From contig NZ_CP016753.1 of the NCBI RefSeq assembly GCF_002240055.1, positions 1,302,001 through 1,366,000 on the forward strand: a DNA stretch of 64,000 nucleotides, read 5' to 3'. The notes under the pieces were generated by a model. That model was not told the origin of the DNA, ran no database searches, and saw only the letters and a list, made by a program, of their open reading frames with translations. Position 1 is the first letter of the stretch, and each line of letters opens with the position of its first letter. Below, piece after piece: positions 57,954 through 64,000 of the stretch. This DNA is from Leptotrichia sp. oral taxon 498. Its GTDB lineage: Bacteria > Fusobacteriota > Fusobacteriia > Fusobacteriales > Leptotrichiaceae. The translations under genes were made by a program, and so were the position numbers.

Positions 57954-59372
57954 ATGTCAGAAATTAAAAATAAAGAGAAAAAACCAAAAACTTTGTTTGA
58001 TAAAGTTTGGGAAAAACATGTGATTACGGGAGAACCTGGGGAAGCACAACTTTTGTATATTGATTTGCACTTGATTCATGAAGTTACTTCGCCACAGGCG
58101 TTTTCAGGATTGAGAATTGCAGGGAGAAAGGTTAGAAGACCTGACTTGACATTTGGGACAATGGACCATAATACGCCGACAATTATGGCTGACAGAATGA
58201 ATATTAAAGATAAAGTTTCAAAGGCACAGCTAGATGCGTTGGCAGCTAATTGCAAAGAATTTGGGATTGAACTTGTGGATATGTTTAATGAAAATAACGG
58301 AATTGTGCATATGGTGGGGCCTGAACAAGGACTTACGCAACCTGGAAAAACTGTAGTTTGTGGAGATAGCCACACTGCGACTCACGGAGCTTTTGGAGCT
58401 TTGGCGTTTGGAATTGGTACGAGTGAAGTGGAACATGTTTTGGCTACACAGACAATTTGGCAAAAGAAACCAAAAACAATGGGAATTGAGATTACTGGAA
58501 AATTGCAAAAAGGTGTTTATGCGAAAGATATTATTTTACATATAATTAAGACTTATGGAATTGGACTTGGAAATGGATATGCCTTTGAGTTTTTTGGAGA
58601 TACGATAAGAGGGCTTTCGATGGAAGAAAGAATGACAATTTGTAATATGGCAATTGAAGGAGGAGGAAAATCAGGAATTATCGCACCTGATGAAACTACT
58701 TTTGAATATGTAAAAGGAAGAAGATTTGCACCAAAAGGCGAAGAATTTGATAAAAAAGTGGCTGAATGGAAAGAATTGTACACAGATTCTGTAGATGCGT
58801 TTGACAAATACATAAAAGTTGATGTTTCAAACCTTGAGCCACAAGTTACTTGGGGAACAAACCCTGAAATGGGAATTAATATTACTGAAAAATTTCCAGA
58901 AATCAGAGATCATAATGATGAAAAAGCATACGAATATATGGGCTTAAAACCAGGACAAACTCCATTTGACATACCTTTAAAGCACGTATTTATCGGTTCT
59001 TGTACAAATGGAAGGCTGAGCGATCTGGAAATTGTCGCAAAAATTGTAAAAGGAAAGAAAGTTGCACCAAATATTACAGCAGTTGTAGTTCCTGGCTCAC
59101 AAGTTGTAAAAAAAGCGGCTGAAGAAAACGGAATTGCACAAATCTTGAAAGATGCGGGATTTGAATGGAGAGAAGCTGGATGTTCCACTTGTCTTGGAAT
59201 GAACCCTGACTTGATACCAGCTGGAGAGCATTGTGCTTCAACTTCCAACAGAAACTTTGAAGGACGGCAAGGAAAAGGAGCAAGAACTCATCTGGTAAGT
59301 CCTGCAATGGCTGCTGCTGCTGCAATTTATGGGAAATTTGTGGATGTAAGAGAATTGGATGAAGTGAAATAA
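57954..59372 (+). CDS. leuC: 3-Isopropylmalate dehydratase large subunit (LeuC)
   Basis: The 472-residue subunit carries the iron-sulfur cysteines in [13 protein letters not shown] and [12 protein letters not shown], and [20 protein letters not shown] with a third Cys. [11 protein letters not shown]-type region ([11 protein letters not shown]) and [20 protein letters not shown] are also present. With LeuD it isomerises 2- to 3-isopropylmalate. GGAGGAG precedes the ATG. leuD is 1.75 kb further on, separated by a small gene and a TnpB element. Confidence 0.95.
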   Translation: MSEIKNKEKKPKTLFDKVWEKHVITGEPGEAQLLYIDLHLIHEVTSPQAFSGLRIAGRKVRRPDLTFGTMDHNTPTIMADRMNIKDKVSKAQLDALAANCKEFGIELVDMFNENNGIVHMVGPEQGLTQPGKTVVCGDSHTATHGAFGALAFGIGTSEVEHVLATQTIWQKKPKTMGIEITGKLQKGVYAKDIILHIIKTYGIGLGNGYAFEFFGDTIRGLSMEERMTICNMAIEGGGKSGIIAPDETTFEYVKGRRFAPKGEEFDKKVAEWKELYTDSVDAFDKYIKVDVSNLEPQVTWGTNPEMGINITEKFPEIRDHNDEKAYEYMGLKPGQTPFDIPLKHVFIGSCTNGRLSDLEIVAKIVKGKKVAPNITAVVVPGSQVVKKAAEENGIAQILKDAGFEWREAGCSTCLGMNPDLIPAGEHCASTSNRNFEGRQGKGARTHLVSPAMAAAAAIYGKFVDVRELDEVK

Positions 59373-59426
59373 TTTGATGTTAAAGAATTTTAAATAATTT
59401 ATACAAAATAGAAAGAGATAAATAAA

Positions 59427-59690
59427 ATGAATAAAAATGAAATGATTAAGGAAGTGCAACAACAATTTGGATATGATGAAAATTTTTCTCAGAAGGTTAT
59501 AAATATTTTTGAAAGTTGCTCAGAAATAGGGCAAAAAGGGAAAGATCAAGTTGTAAGTCGTTATGTAAAAGAGTTAAATATTGGTGAAACCGAAGCAAAC
59601 AATATTTTTGATTGTGTCCTTAATTTAACAAAAAGACAGCAAGAAGTCGTAGGCTTTCTACAAGTGGGAGATGAATTGCTTTTTTTGTAA
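59427..59690 (+). CDS. Small helical protein of unknown function
   Basis: The 87-residue protein begins NEMIKEVQQQFGYDENFSQK and has helices separated by short turns, ending LNLTKRQQEVVGFLQVGDEL. No domain is recognised, though size and helix content would suit a regulator or antitoxin. It lies between leuC and the TnpB element. AGAAAGAGA precedes the ATG, a fair ribosome site. Confidence 0.5.
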   Translation: MNKNEMIKEVQQQFGYDENFSQKVINIFESCSEIGQKGKDQVVSRYVKELNIGETEANNIFDCVLNLTKRQQEVVGFLQVGDELLFL

Positions 59691-59818
59691 AAAAATTGAA
59701 AAAAGGATACATCCATGATACAATTTTTGTATAAAATATCGAAGAGACGTTATAAATAATAAAATTTCTAAAGAAATAATTAGAAATAATATTCAAAATC
59801 AAAAGGAGGTGTAATTTT

Positions 59819-60916
59819 ATGAAATATAATTTAGCATTCAAATACAGAATTTATCCAAATAAGGAACAGAAATTATTGATAAACAAGACTTTTGGATGTG
59901 TTCGTTTTGTTTACAATACGATTTTGTACACTGCGAATAAATTTTATGAAGAAACCGGAAAAAATAAAATAATTACACCTGCCAGTTTGAAGAGTGAAAA
60001 TCAATTTTTGAAAGAAGTGGACAGTCTGGCACTTTCAAATGCTCAATTGAATGTGAGACGATCGTTTACGAATTTTTTTCAGAAGAGAGCGAAATTTCCA
60101 AGGTTCAAATCTAAAAAGAATAATGTTAAAAGTTATACAACAAATTGTGTGAATAATTCGATACGAATTGAGGAGAATAAATATTTGGTCTTGCCAAAAT
60201 TGAAAAGAATAAAATTAAAATATCATAGAGAAATACCAAAGAATTATAGAATAAAGTCGGTAACATTGACAAACAGTAATGGAAATTACTATGTTTCTAT
60301 TTTGACAGAATTTGAAAAAGAAATACAAAAAATGCCAAGTAATGATAAAGTGATTGGACTTGATTTTTCAATGTCTGAATTATTTGTCAGCTCTGAAAAC
60401 CAAAGGGCTGATTATCCAAGATATTTTAGGATGTTGGAGAAAAAATTGAAAAAATTACAGAAATCATTGTCAAGAAAAGTAAAATTTTCTAAAAATTGGT
60501 ATAAGCAAAAAGCGAAAATATCAAAGTTACATGAGTATATTAAAAATTGTCGAAAAGATTTTCTGCATAAATTATCAAAAAAATTGTCTGAAGCGTATAA
60601 TGCTGTAGTTGTTGAGGATTTGAATATGAAAGGGATGAGTCAGTCATTAAATTTTGGTAAAAGTATAGGAGATAATGGATGGGGAATGTTTTTGAAAATG
60701 CTTGAGTACAAGTTGATGTTTTTAGGGAAACAATTTTTGAAGATAGATAAGTGGTTTCCATCGTCGAAAACTTGCAGTAAATGTGGAAATATTAAAGAGG
60801 AACTGAAATTATCAGAAAGAAGTTATAAATGTGAGTGCTGTGGAATTGAAATTGACAGAGATTACAATGCGGCATTGAATATAAAAAATATTGGAAAAGA
60901 AATGTTGAAATATTAG
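59819..60916 (+). CDS. tnpB: RNA-guided nuclease TnpB
   Basis: The 365-residue protein has NLAFKYRIYPNKEQKLLINK at the start. The RuvC active-site residues are visible: Asp in IGLDFSMSELF, Glu in VVVEDLNMKGM and Asp in EIDRDYNAALNI. The zinc ribbon reads CSKCGNIKEELKL and CECCG. All catalytic positions are kept, so it should be an active DNA nuclease guided by an RNA from the element's right end. AAGGAGGTG precedes the ATG. Length is slightly below the common 380-410. Confidence 0.92.
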   Translation: MKYNLAFKYRIYPNKEQKLLINKTFGCVRFVYNTILYTANKFYEETGKNKIITPASLKSENQFLKEVDSLALSNAQLNVRRSFTNFFQKRAKFPRFKSKKNNVKSYTTNCVNNSIRIEENKYLVLPKLKRIKLKYHREIPKNYRIKSVTLTNSNGNYYVSILTEFEKEIQKMPSNDKVIGLDFSMSELFVSSENQRADYPRYFRMLEKKLKKLQKSLSRKVKFSKNWYKQKAKISKLHEYIKNCRKDFLHKLSKKLSEAYNAVVVEDLNMKGMSQSLNFGKSIGDNGWGMFLKMLEYKLMFLGKQFLKIDKWFPSSKTCSKCGNIKEELKLSERSYKCECCGIEIDRDYNAALNIKNIGKEMLKY

Positions 60917-61040
60917 GAAATAAAAAAACAGGGCAGGGACTGTCCGAAGAGCTTGGTAAATATATTTGGCTAGCAAAAGCAGATACTTCCCAAGAAGCTC
61001 CCGCTTCTAAAAGCGGGAGTAGTTCACTCAAAAAAGGGAT
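60917..61040 (+). ncRNA. Candidate guide (omega) RNA region of the TnpB element
   Basis: The 3' end of the tnpB gene and the next 100 bp hold GGGCAGGGACTGTCCG and the 9-bp hairpin 60998-61019. In this group the guide RNA overlaps the 3' end of tnpB and ends at the element border, where the guide sequence begins. The exact end cannot be set by eye; about 61025-61040 is likely. Confidence 0.45.
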
Positions 61041-61121
61041 AAAAGACAAGTTGAAAAATCCTTTTAAAAAATAGCTAAAAATGGGATTTTTATACATAGA
61101 AAAAATGAAGGAGAATAAAAT

Positions 61122-61697
61122 ATGAAACCATTTACAAAATATGAAGGAACAATCGTTCCAATAATGAATGACAATATTGATACGGATCAATTAATTCCAA
61201 AACAATATTTAAAAAGTATCGAAAAAACAGGATTTGGAATACATGTTTTCGATGAGTGGAGATACAACGAAGATGGGTCTGACAATATGGATTTTAACTT
61301 AAATAAGCCAGAATACAAAAATGGGACAATTTTGATTACAGGAGATAACTTTGGCTGTGGTTCAAGTAGGGAGCATGCGGCTTGGGCATTGCAGGATTAT
61401 GGTTTTCACGTTATTGTGGCTGGAGGATATTCAGGAATTTTCTACATGAACTGGTTAAACAATGGGCATCTGCCAATAACTTTGCCAGAAGCAGACAGAG
61501 TCGAATTATCAAAATTGCCTGGAGATGTGAAGGTTACAGTTGATTTGGAAAATAACAAATTGATTGCGAATGGGAAAGAATATGTTTTTGAGCTGGAAGA
61601 AAGCTGGAAACAAAGACTACTTAAGGGACTGGATTCAATTGGATTGACTTTACAGCATGAAGATGAAATTAGAAAATACGAAGAAAGTCATAAGTAG
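61122..61697 (+). CDS. leuD: 3-Isopropylmalate dehydratase small subunit (LeuD)
   Basis: The 191-residue subunit has [30 protein letters not shown], the substrate-binding [18 protein letters not shown] and [19 protein letters not shown]. It completes the isomerase with LeuC. AAGGAG precedes the ATG. The distance from leuC suggests that it now depends on read-through from the TnpB element or on its own promoter. Confidence 0.95.
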   Translation: MKPFTKYEGTIVPIMNDNIDTDQLIPKQYLKSIEKTGFGIHVFDEWRYNEDGSDNMDFNLNKPEYKNGTILITGDNFGCGSSREHAAWALQDYGFHVIVAGGYSGIFYMNWLNNGHLPITLPEADRVELSKLPGDVKVTVDLENNKLIANGKEYVFELEESWKQRLLKGLDSIGLTLQHEDEIRKYEESHK

Positions 61698-61714
61698 TTA
61701 AAAAAGGAGTAAAA

Positions 61715-62254
61715 ATGAAAAATTGGGAAATCATAGATGGAGAGCATACTCGTAAAGTGATGTGGATAAATCATGAAATAGAAATGAAATTGTACTGTAA
61801 TGGTGAAGATGACATTGATGAAGAGAAAATTGATGAAATAAAAGTCGAAGAAATGGTTGAAAAAATTTTAGAAAAGAAAGAATACTGGGATACAAAGTGT
61901 AAAAATTTGTTTGTTGATGAATTTGTTGACTGGTTTAATGAGGAAAAATGGGTAAAGCCTGAATATGCCGAAATTTACTATGAAACAAATAGTATTGATG
62001 AAGTGGAGAAAAAATTGCTTAAAATTATTGGAAAAGAAGATACAGAAGAAATTATGAAGAATAATTTTTTAACAAAAGAAGCATTTAAAAAGTTGCTTGA
62101 TAATGAAGATATGGAAATAGTAATTGATTATAGTGAGGTAGAAGAAAATTCTAATTTTACAATAGCTATGCATGAAAAATTATTTTTTGTTGATAAAATG
62201 TTTTATGCTTGTTGTAATTTTAATGGTGAAATAGACGAGTATTATATGGACTAA
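61715..62254 (+). CDS. Orphan acidic protein, pair member 1
   Basis: The 179-residue acidic protein begins with WEIIDGEHTRKVMWINHEIE, has a long helical middle with Asp/Glu-rich stretches (NGEDDIDEEKIDEIKVEEMV) and a beta-like end (FTIAMHEKLFFVDKMFY). Its plan matches that of the next gene (short start, W-x-x-x-I/V, helices, beta end); a DUF2262-like fold is possible. It follows leuD by 17 bp with AAAGGAG before the ATG. Such proteins are often toxin-immunity genes; no direct evidence here. Confidence 0.55.
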   Translation: MKNWEIIDGEHTRKVMWINHEIEMKLYCNGEDDIDEEKIDEIKVEEMVEKILEKKEYWDTKCKNLFVDEFVDWFNEEKWVKPEYAEIYYETNSIDEVEKKLLKIIGKEDTEEIMKNNFLTKEAFKKLLDNEDMEIVIDYSEVEENSNFTIAMHEKLFFVDKMFYACCNFNGEIDEYYMD

Positions 62255-62288
62255 CTTTCTTAAATTTTTTTAGAAAGGAAAATCAGAT

Positions 62289-63089
62289 ATGGAAATTCAG
62301 GATTTTCGAGAAAGTTCACATAGCAGTTATTTTAAAGAATGGTATGGGAAAGTTATTTGGAAAGGTGAAGAAATACGAGTAAGTCTAACAATTTCAAAAA
62401 AATGTGATAATGTTGAACTTGAAAAAGAAAAAATGCTTAAAATTTTGGAAGAATTGTATCTTAATCAGGATGAATGGAATAAAAAAGTGAAAAATACGAT
62501 GGTTAAGTATTTTTATGATGTGCTGAATGATGATTTTTTTGATGATGGAGCATTTCCAGAGTATCCAACTTGCTATGATATGTTATTTGAAATTTTAAAA
62601 AACGATTTTACAAAAGAAGAAGCTGAAAAGGCATATAAAAATAATATATTTCCAATAGACAAGTTTAAAAAATATATTTTTGTTGAAAGTATTGAAATAA
62701 CAAGTGAAGGAAATTTTTATTTTGAAGTAGTTGATGATTATATAGTTGTAGGGGATAATTGGATTTGGTTAAAAGGGAACATTGATAAGGGATTTTTGGC
62801 TGCAAGTTTTAATGCTCTTTTTGAGTTTGTTGATGATTTGGAATTAAACGATAAATTTTCTACGATATTTAGAGAGAAGACAAAAATACATTCAATGTGG
62901 TTAAGCAAGTGGGGAGAGCCAAGAGAAGGATTGGCAAAATTTTATTATAGTAATCATAATTTAGCAATAACTGGAAATTATAAAGCTGGGAAAAAAGAGG
63001 GAATTTGGAAATTCTATGATGAGGATGGGAAATTGACTAAAAAGGTTAATTATGTTAATGATATTGCTGAGGAAGAAGTTGTTTATTGA
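62289..63089 (+). CDS. Orphan protein with C-terminal MORN-like repeat, pair member 2
   Basis: The 266-residue protein starts YFKEWYGKVIWKGEEIRVSL, as in its neighbour, and continues through a helical middle (ELYLNQDEWNKKVKNTMVKY, FTKEEAEKAYKNNIFP). At the C-terminus GNYKAGKKEGIWKFYDEDGK followed by LTKKVNYVND forms an antitoxin-type MORN repeat. The fusion suggests a toxin-immunity or sensor role. AGAAAGG precedes the ATG. No signal peptide is present. Confidence 0.6.
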   Translation: MEIQDFRESSHSSYFKEWYGKVIWKGEEIRVSLTISKKCDNVELEKEKMLKILEELYLNQDEWNKKVKNTMVKYFYDVLNDDFFDDGAFPEYPTCYDMLFEILKNDFTKEEAEKAYKNNIFPIDKFKKYIFVESIEITSEGNFYFEVVDDYIVVGDNWIWLKGNIDKGFLAASFNALFEFVDDLELNDKFSTIFREKTKIHSMWLSKWGEPREGLAKFYYSNHNLAITGNYKAGKKEGIWKFYDEDGKLTKKVNYVNDIAEEEVVY

Positions 63090-63126
63090 AATAATAGAAT
63101 AAAAATTAGAAAGAAAAATTTAAAAG

Positions 63127-63222
63127 ATGGTAGAAAAATCAAAAGAACAATTAAAAATGGAAGAATATTTTAAACAAAATGGGATAGAGTATGATAAAAA
63201 TTTTGTTTATGGTATTAATTAA
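63127..63222 (+). CDS. Possible 31-residue small protein
   Basis: A short frame reads VEKSKEQLKMEEYFKQNGIE and YDKNFVYGIN. The ribosome site is weak (GAAAGAAA). It could be the end of a lost gene. It lies between two good genes in a 200-bp gap. Confidence 0.25.
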   Translation: MVEKSKEQLKMEEYFKQNGIEYDKNFVYGIN

Positions 63223-63288
63223 AAAAGAAAGAAATTTTGAATTTGTAACTGAAATTTTTTGTATTTTGCGAAGGGAGAATATTGATTT

Positions 63289-63663
63289 ATGTTTTCAATA
63301 TTAGGTGCAGTATTATTTGGAGTTATAGCAATTATGACAGTTCTTGTTGCCTGCGGTTTGCCTCTGGGCGAATTTACAATGGGTGGACAACATAAGATCT
63401 TACCTAAGAAATTTAGAGTTATGGCAGTCATTTCAGTGGCTATTCAAATTTTTGCAATGATAATTATTTTGCAAGCCGGAGGTTTTATTTCCTTGTGGCT
63501 GTCTTTTAAGGTTACTAAATATATTTGTTTCTTCTTTGCTGCCTACCTATCTCTGAATACTATTATGAACATGATTTCAAAAAGCAGGAAAGAAAAATAT
63601 GTTATGACTCCGCTTTCACTTATAACCGGAATATGTTTTTGGATAACGGCATTTCAGATGTAG
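63289..63663 (+). CDS. Small integral membrane protein
   Basis: The 124-residue protein has four hydrophobic stretches: LGAVLFGVIAIMTVLVACGL, VMAVISVAIQIFAMIIIL, VTKYICFFFAAYLSL and TPLSLITGICFWITAF. The loop PLGEFTMGGQHKILPKKFR resembles a group of small conserved membrane proteins of Gram-positive and fusobacterial genomes with no known function. AAGGGAG precedes the ATG. Confidence 0.65.
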   Translation: MFSILGAVLFGVIAIMTVLVACGLPLGEFTMGGQHKILPKKFRVMAVISVAIQIFAMIIILQAGGFISLWLSFKVTKYICFFFAAYLSLNTIMNMISKSRKEKYVMTPLSLITGICFWITAFQM

Positions 63664-64000
63664 TATGTAAAATGAGGATAATCTACAGTGCGTCAAATTT
63701 GGAATTTAAAGTAAAAAATACGTATAAAAAAAATTTATTTTTAGTATTGATTATTTATAAGCTCATGTATTTTTAAATATATATACAAATAAAACATTAC
63801 ATTTTTTGGATTGGTACTATTTAATAACTATTTTATTTATATTTTTAGCATTATGCAGTAGATAAAAAATCTAAAAAGAATATATTAATCCTATATGGGA
63901 TTTCAACTTAATTCACAAAATTTAAAAAATATAATAGAAACTATTTATTGCATATGTCTTTTTGAAAAACTTATATTATGATGAATTTTATGATGAGGAT
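63664..64000. other. No gene seen at the window end
   Basis: This AT-rich stretch holds only short frames without ribosome sites. No hairpin terminator, repeat or promoter with good spacing was found. A longer gene could start beyond the right edge. Confidence 0.5.

Larger units (their letters stand above)
59752..61040 (+). mobile_element. TnpB-only IS200/IS605-type element between leuC and leuD
   Basis: The unit has a tnpB gene (59819-60916) and, after it, a structured region with the hairpin CTCCCGCTT/AAGCGGGAG (60998-61019), typical of IS605 right ends and of the guide RNA made there. No tnpA is present, so movement would need a helper. The borders are not exact: no target duplication is expected for this group. 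It separates leuC from leuD. Confidence 0.65.

Noticed and set aside
63525-63776. Frame of 83 codons overlapping the last membrane-protein gene
   Set aside because: It overlaps a better gene in another frame and has no ribosome site or sensible composition.

Overview
ORGANISM. The DNA is very AT-rich and polypurine-biased. It encodes an LPS-pathway fragment (kdsB), several lipoproteins, an OmpA-type lipoprotein, complete pro genes and most of an ilv/leu pathway. This combination points to a Gram-negative-type, low-GC anaerobe of the Fusobacteriota, most like Leptotrichia. The genus is inferred from general character; no database was searched. No rRNA or tRNA gene was seen.

LAYOUT. 0-7.2 kb: end of kdsB, three lipoprotein or secreted genes, a cytoplasmic alpha-amylase, and proB-proA-proC. 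7.3-35.5 kb: a large type III CRISPR-Cas island. It starts with a leader and 11-spacer array (7.5-8.4 kb). An accessory block follows: three P-loop GTPases, a tail-like small protein, a CARF-HEPN protein with a fused Csx20-like domain, a free Csx20, a one-chain CARF-HEPN-CARF-HEPN protein, a further CARF protein, a compact NrdG/NrdD pair and an EcsC-family protein. Then come cas1-cas2-cas4, a second leader with a one-spacer array, and the interference operon: cas6, HD-less cas10 with GGDD, a Csx10-like multi-RAMP protein, a split small-subunit-like gene, two Csm3-like RAMPs, a small unknown, a TIGR03986-like RAMP and a second Cas6-like protein. The set best fits subtype III-D. 35.5-38.8 kb: an IS-like scrap, two orphan genes and a frameshifted priA on the minus strand. 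38.9-63.7 kb: an OmpA lipoprotein and an ilvD-ilvA-ilvB-ilvN-leuA-leuC-leuD backbone broken up by acquired or decaying genes (esterase, methyltransferase, lipoprotein, racemase, type II R-M pair, DUF1016 nuclease, metallophosphoesterase and remnant, RidA pseudogene, pyrF fragment with Fic gene, a TnpB element). ilvC and leuB are not in this window.

HOW IT MAY WORK. The Cas10 cyclase motif is intact and its HD nuclease is absent, so defence should run mainly through cyclic oligoadenylates acting on the CARF effectors. The Csx20 proteins may switch that signal off. The most striking signal is a composite promoter that recurs at seven places in the island: two AATRRGTTA boxes 20-21 bp apart, the second ending 11 bp before a -10 hexamer. 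It precedes GTPase, tail-protein, nrdG-nrdD and ecsC genes, and lies upstream of the cas6-cas10 operon. It therefore ties these unusual genes to the CRISPR system as one candidate regulon. The GTPases with glycine-zipper tails, the tail-only protein and EcsC suggest a membrane-acting arm; NrdD/NrdG suggest a nucleotide-metabolism arm. These roles are inference.

CAUTION. At least five genes are broken by single-base changes in or next to A/T homopolymers. Some could be sequencing errors, so every frameshift here needs read-level checking.
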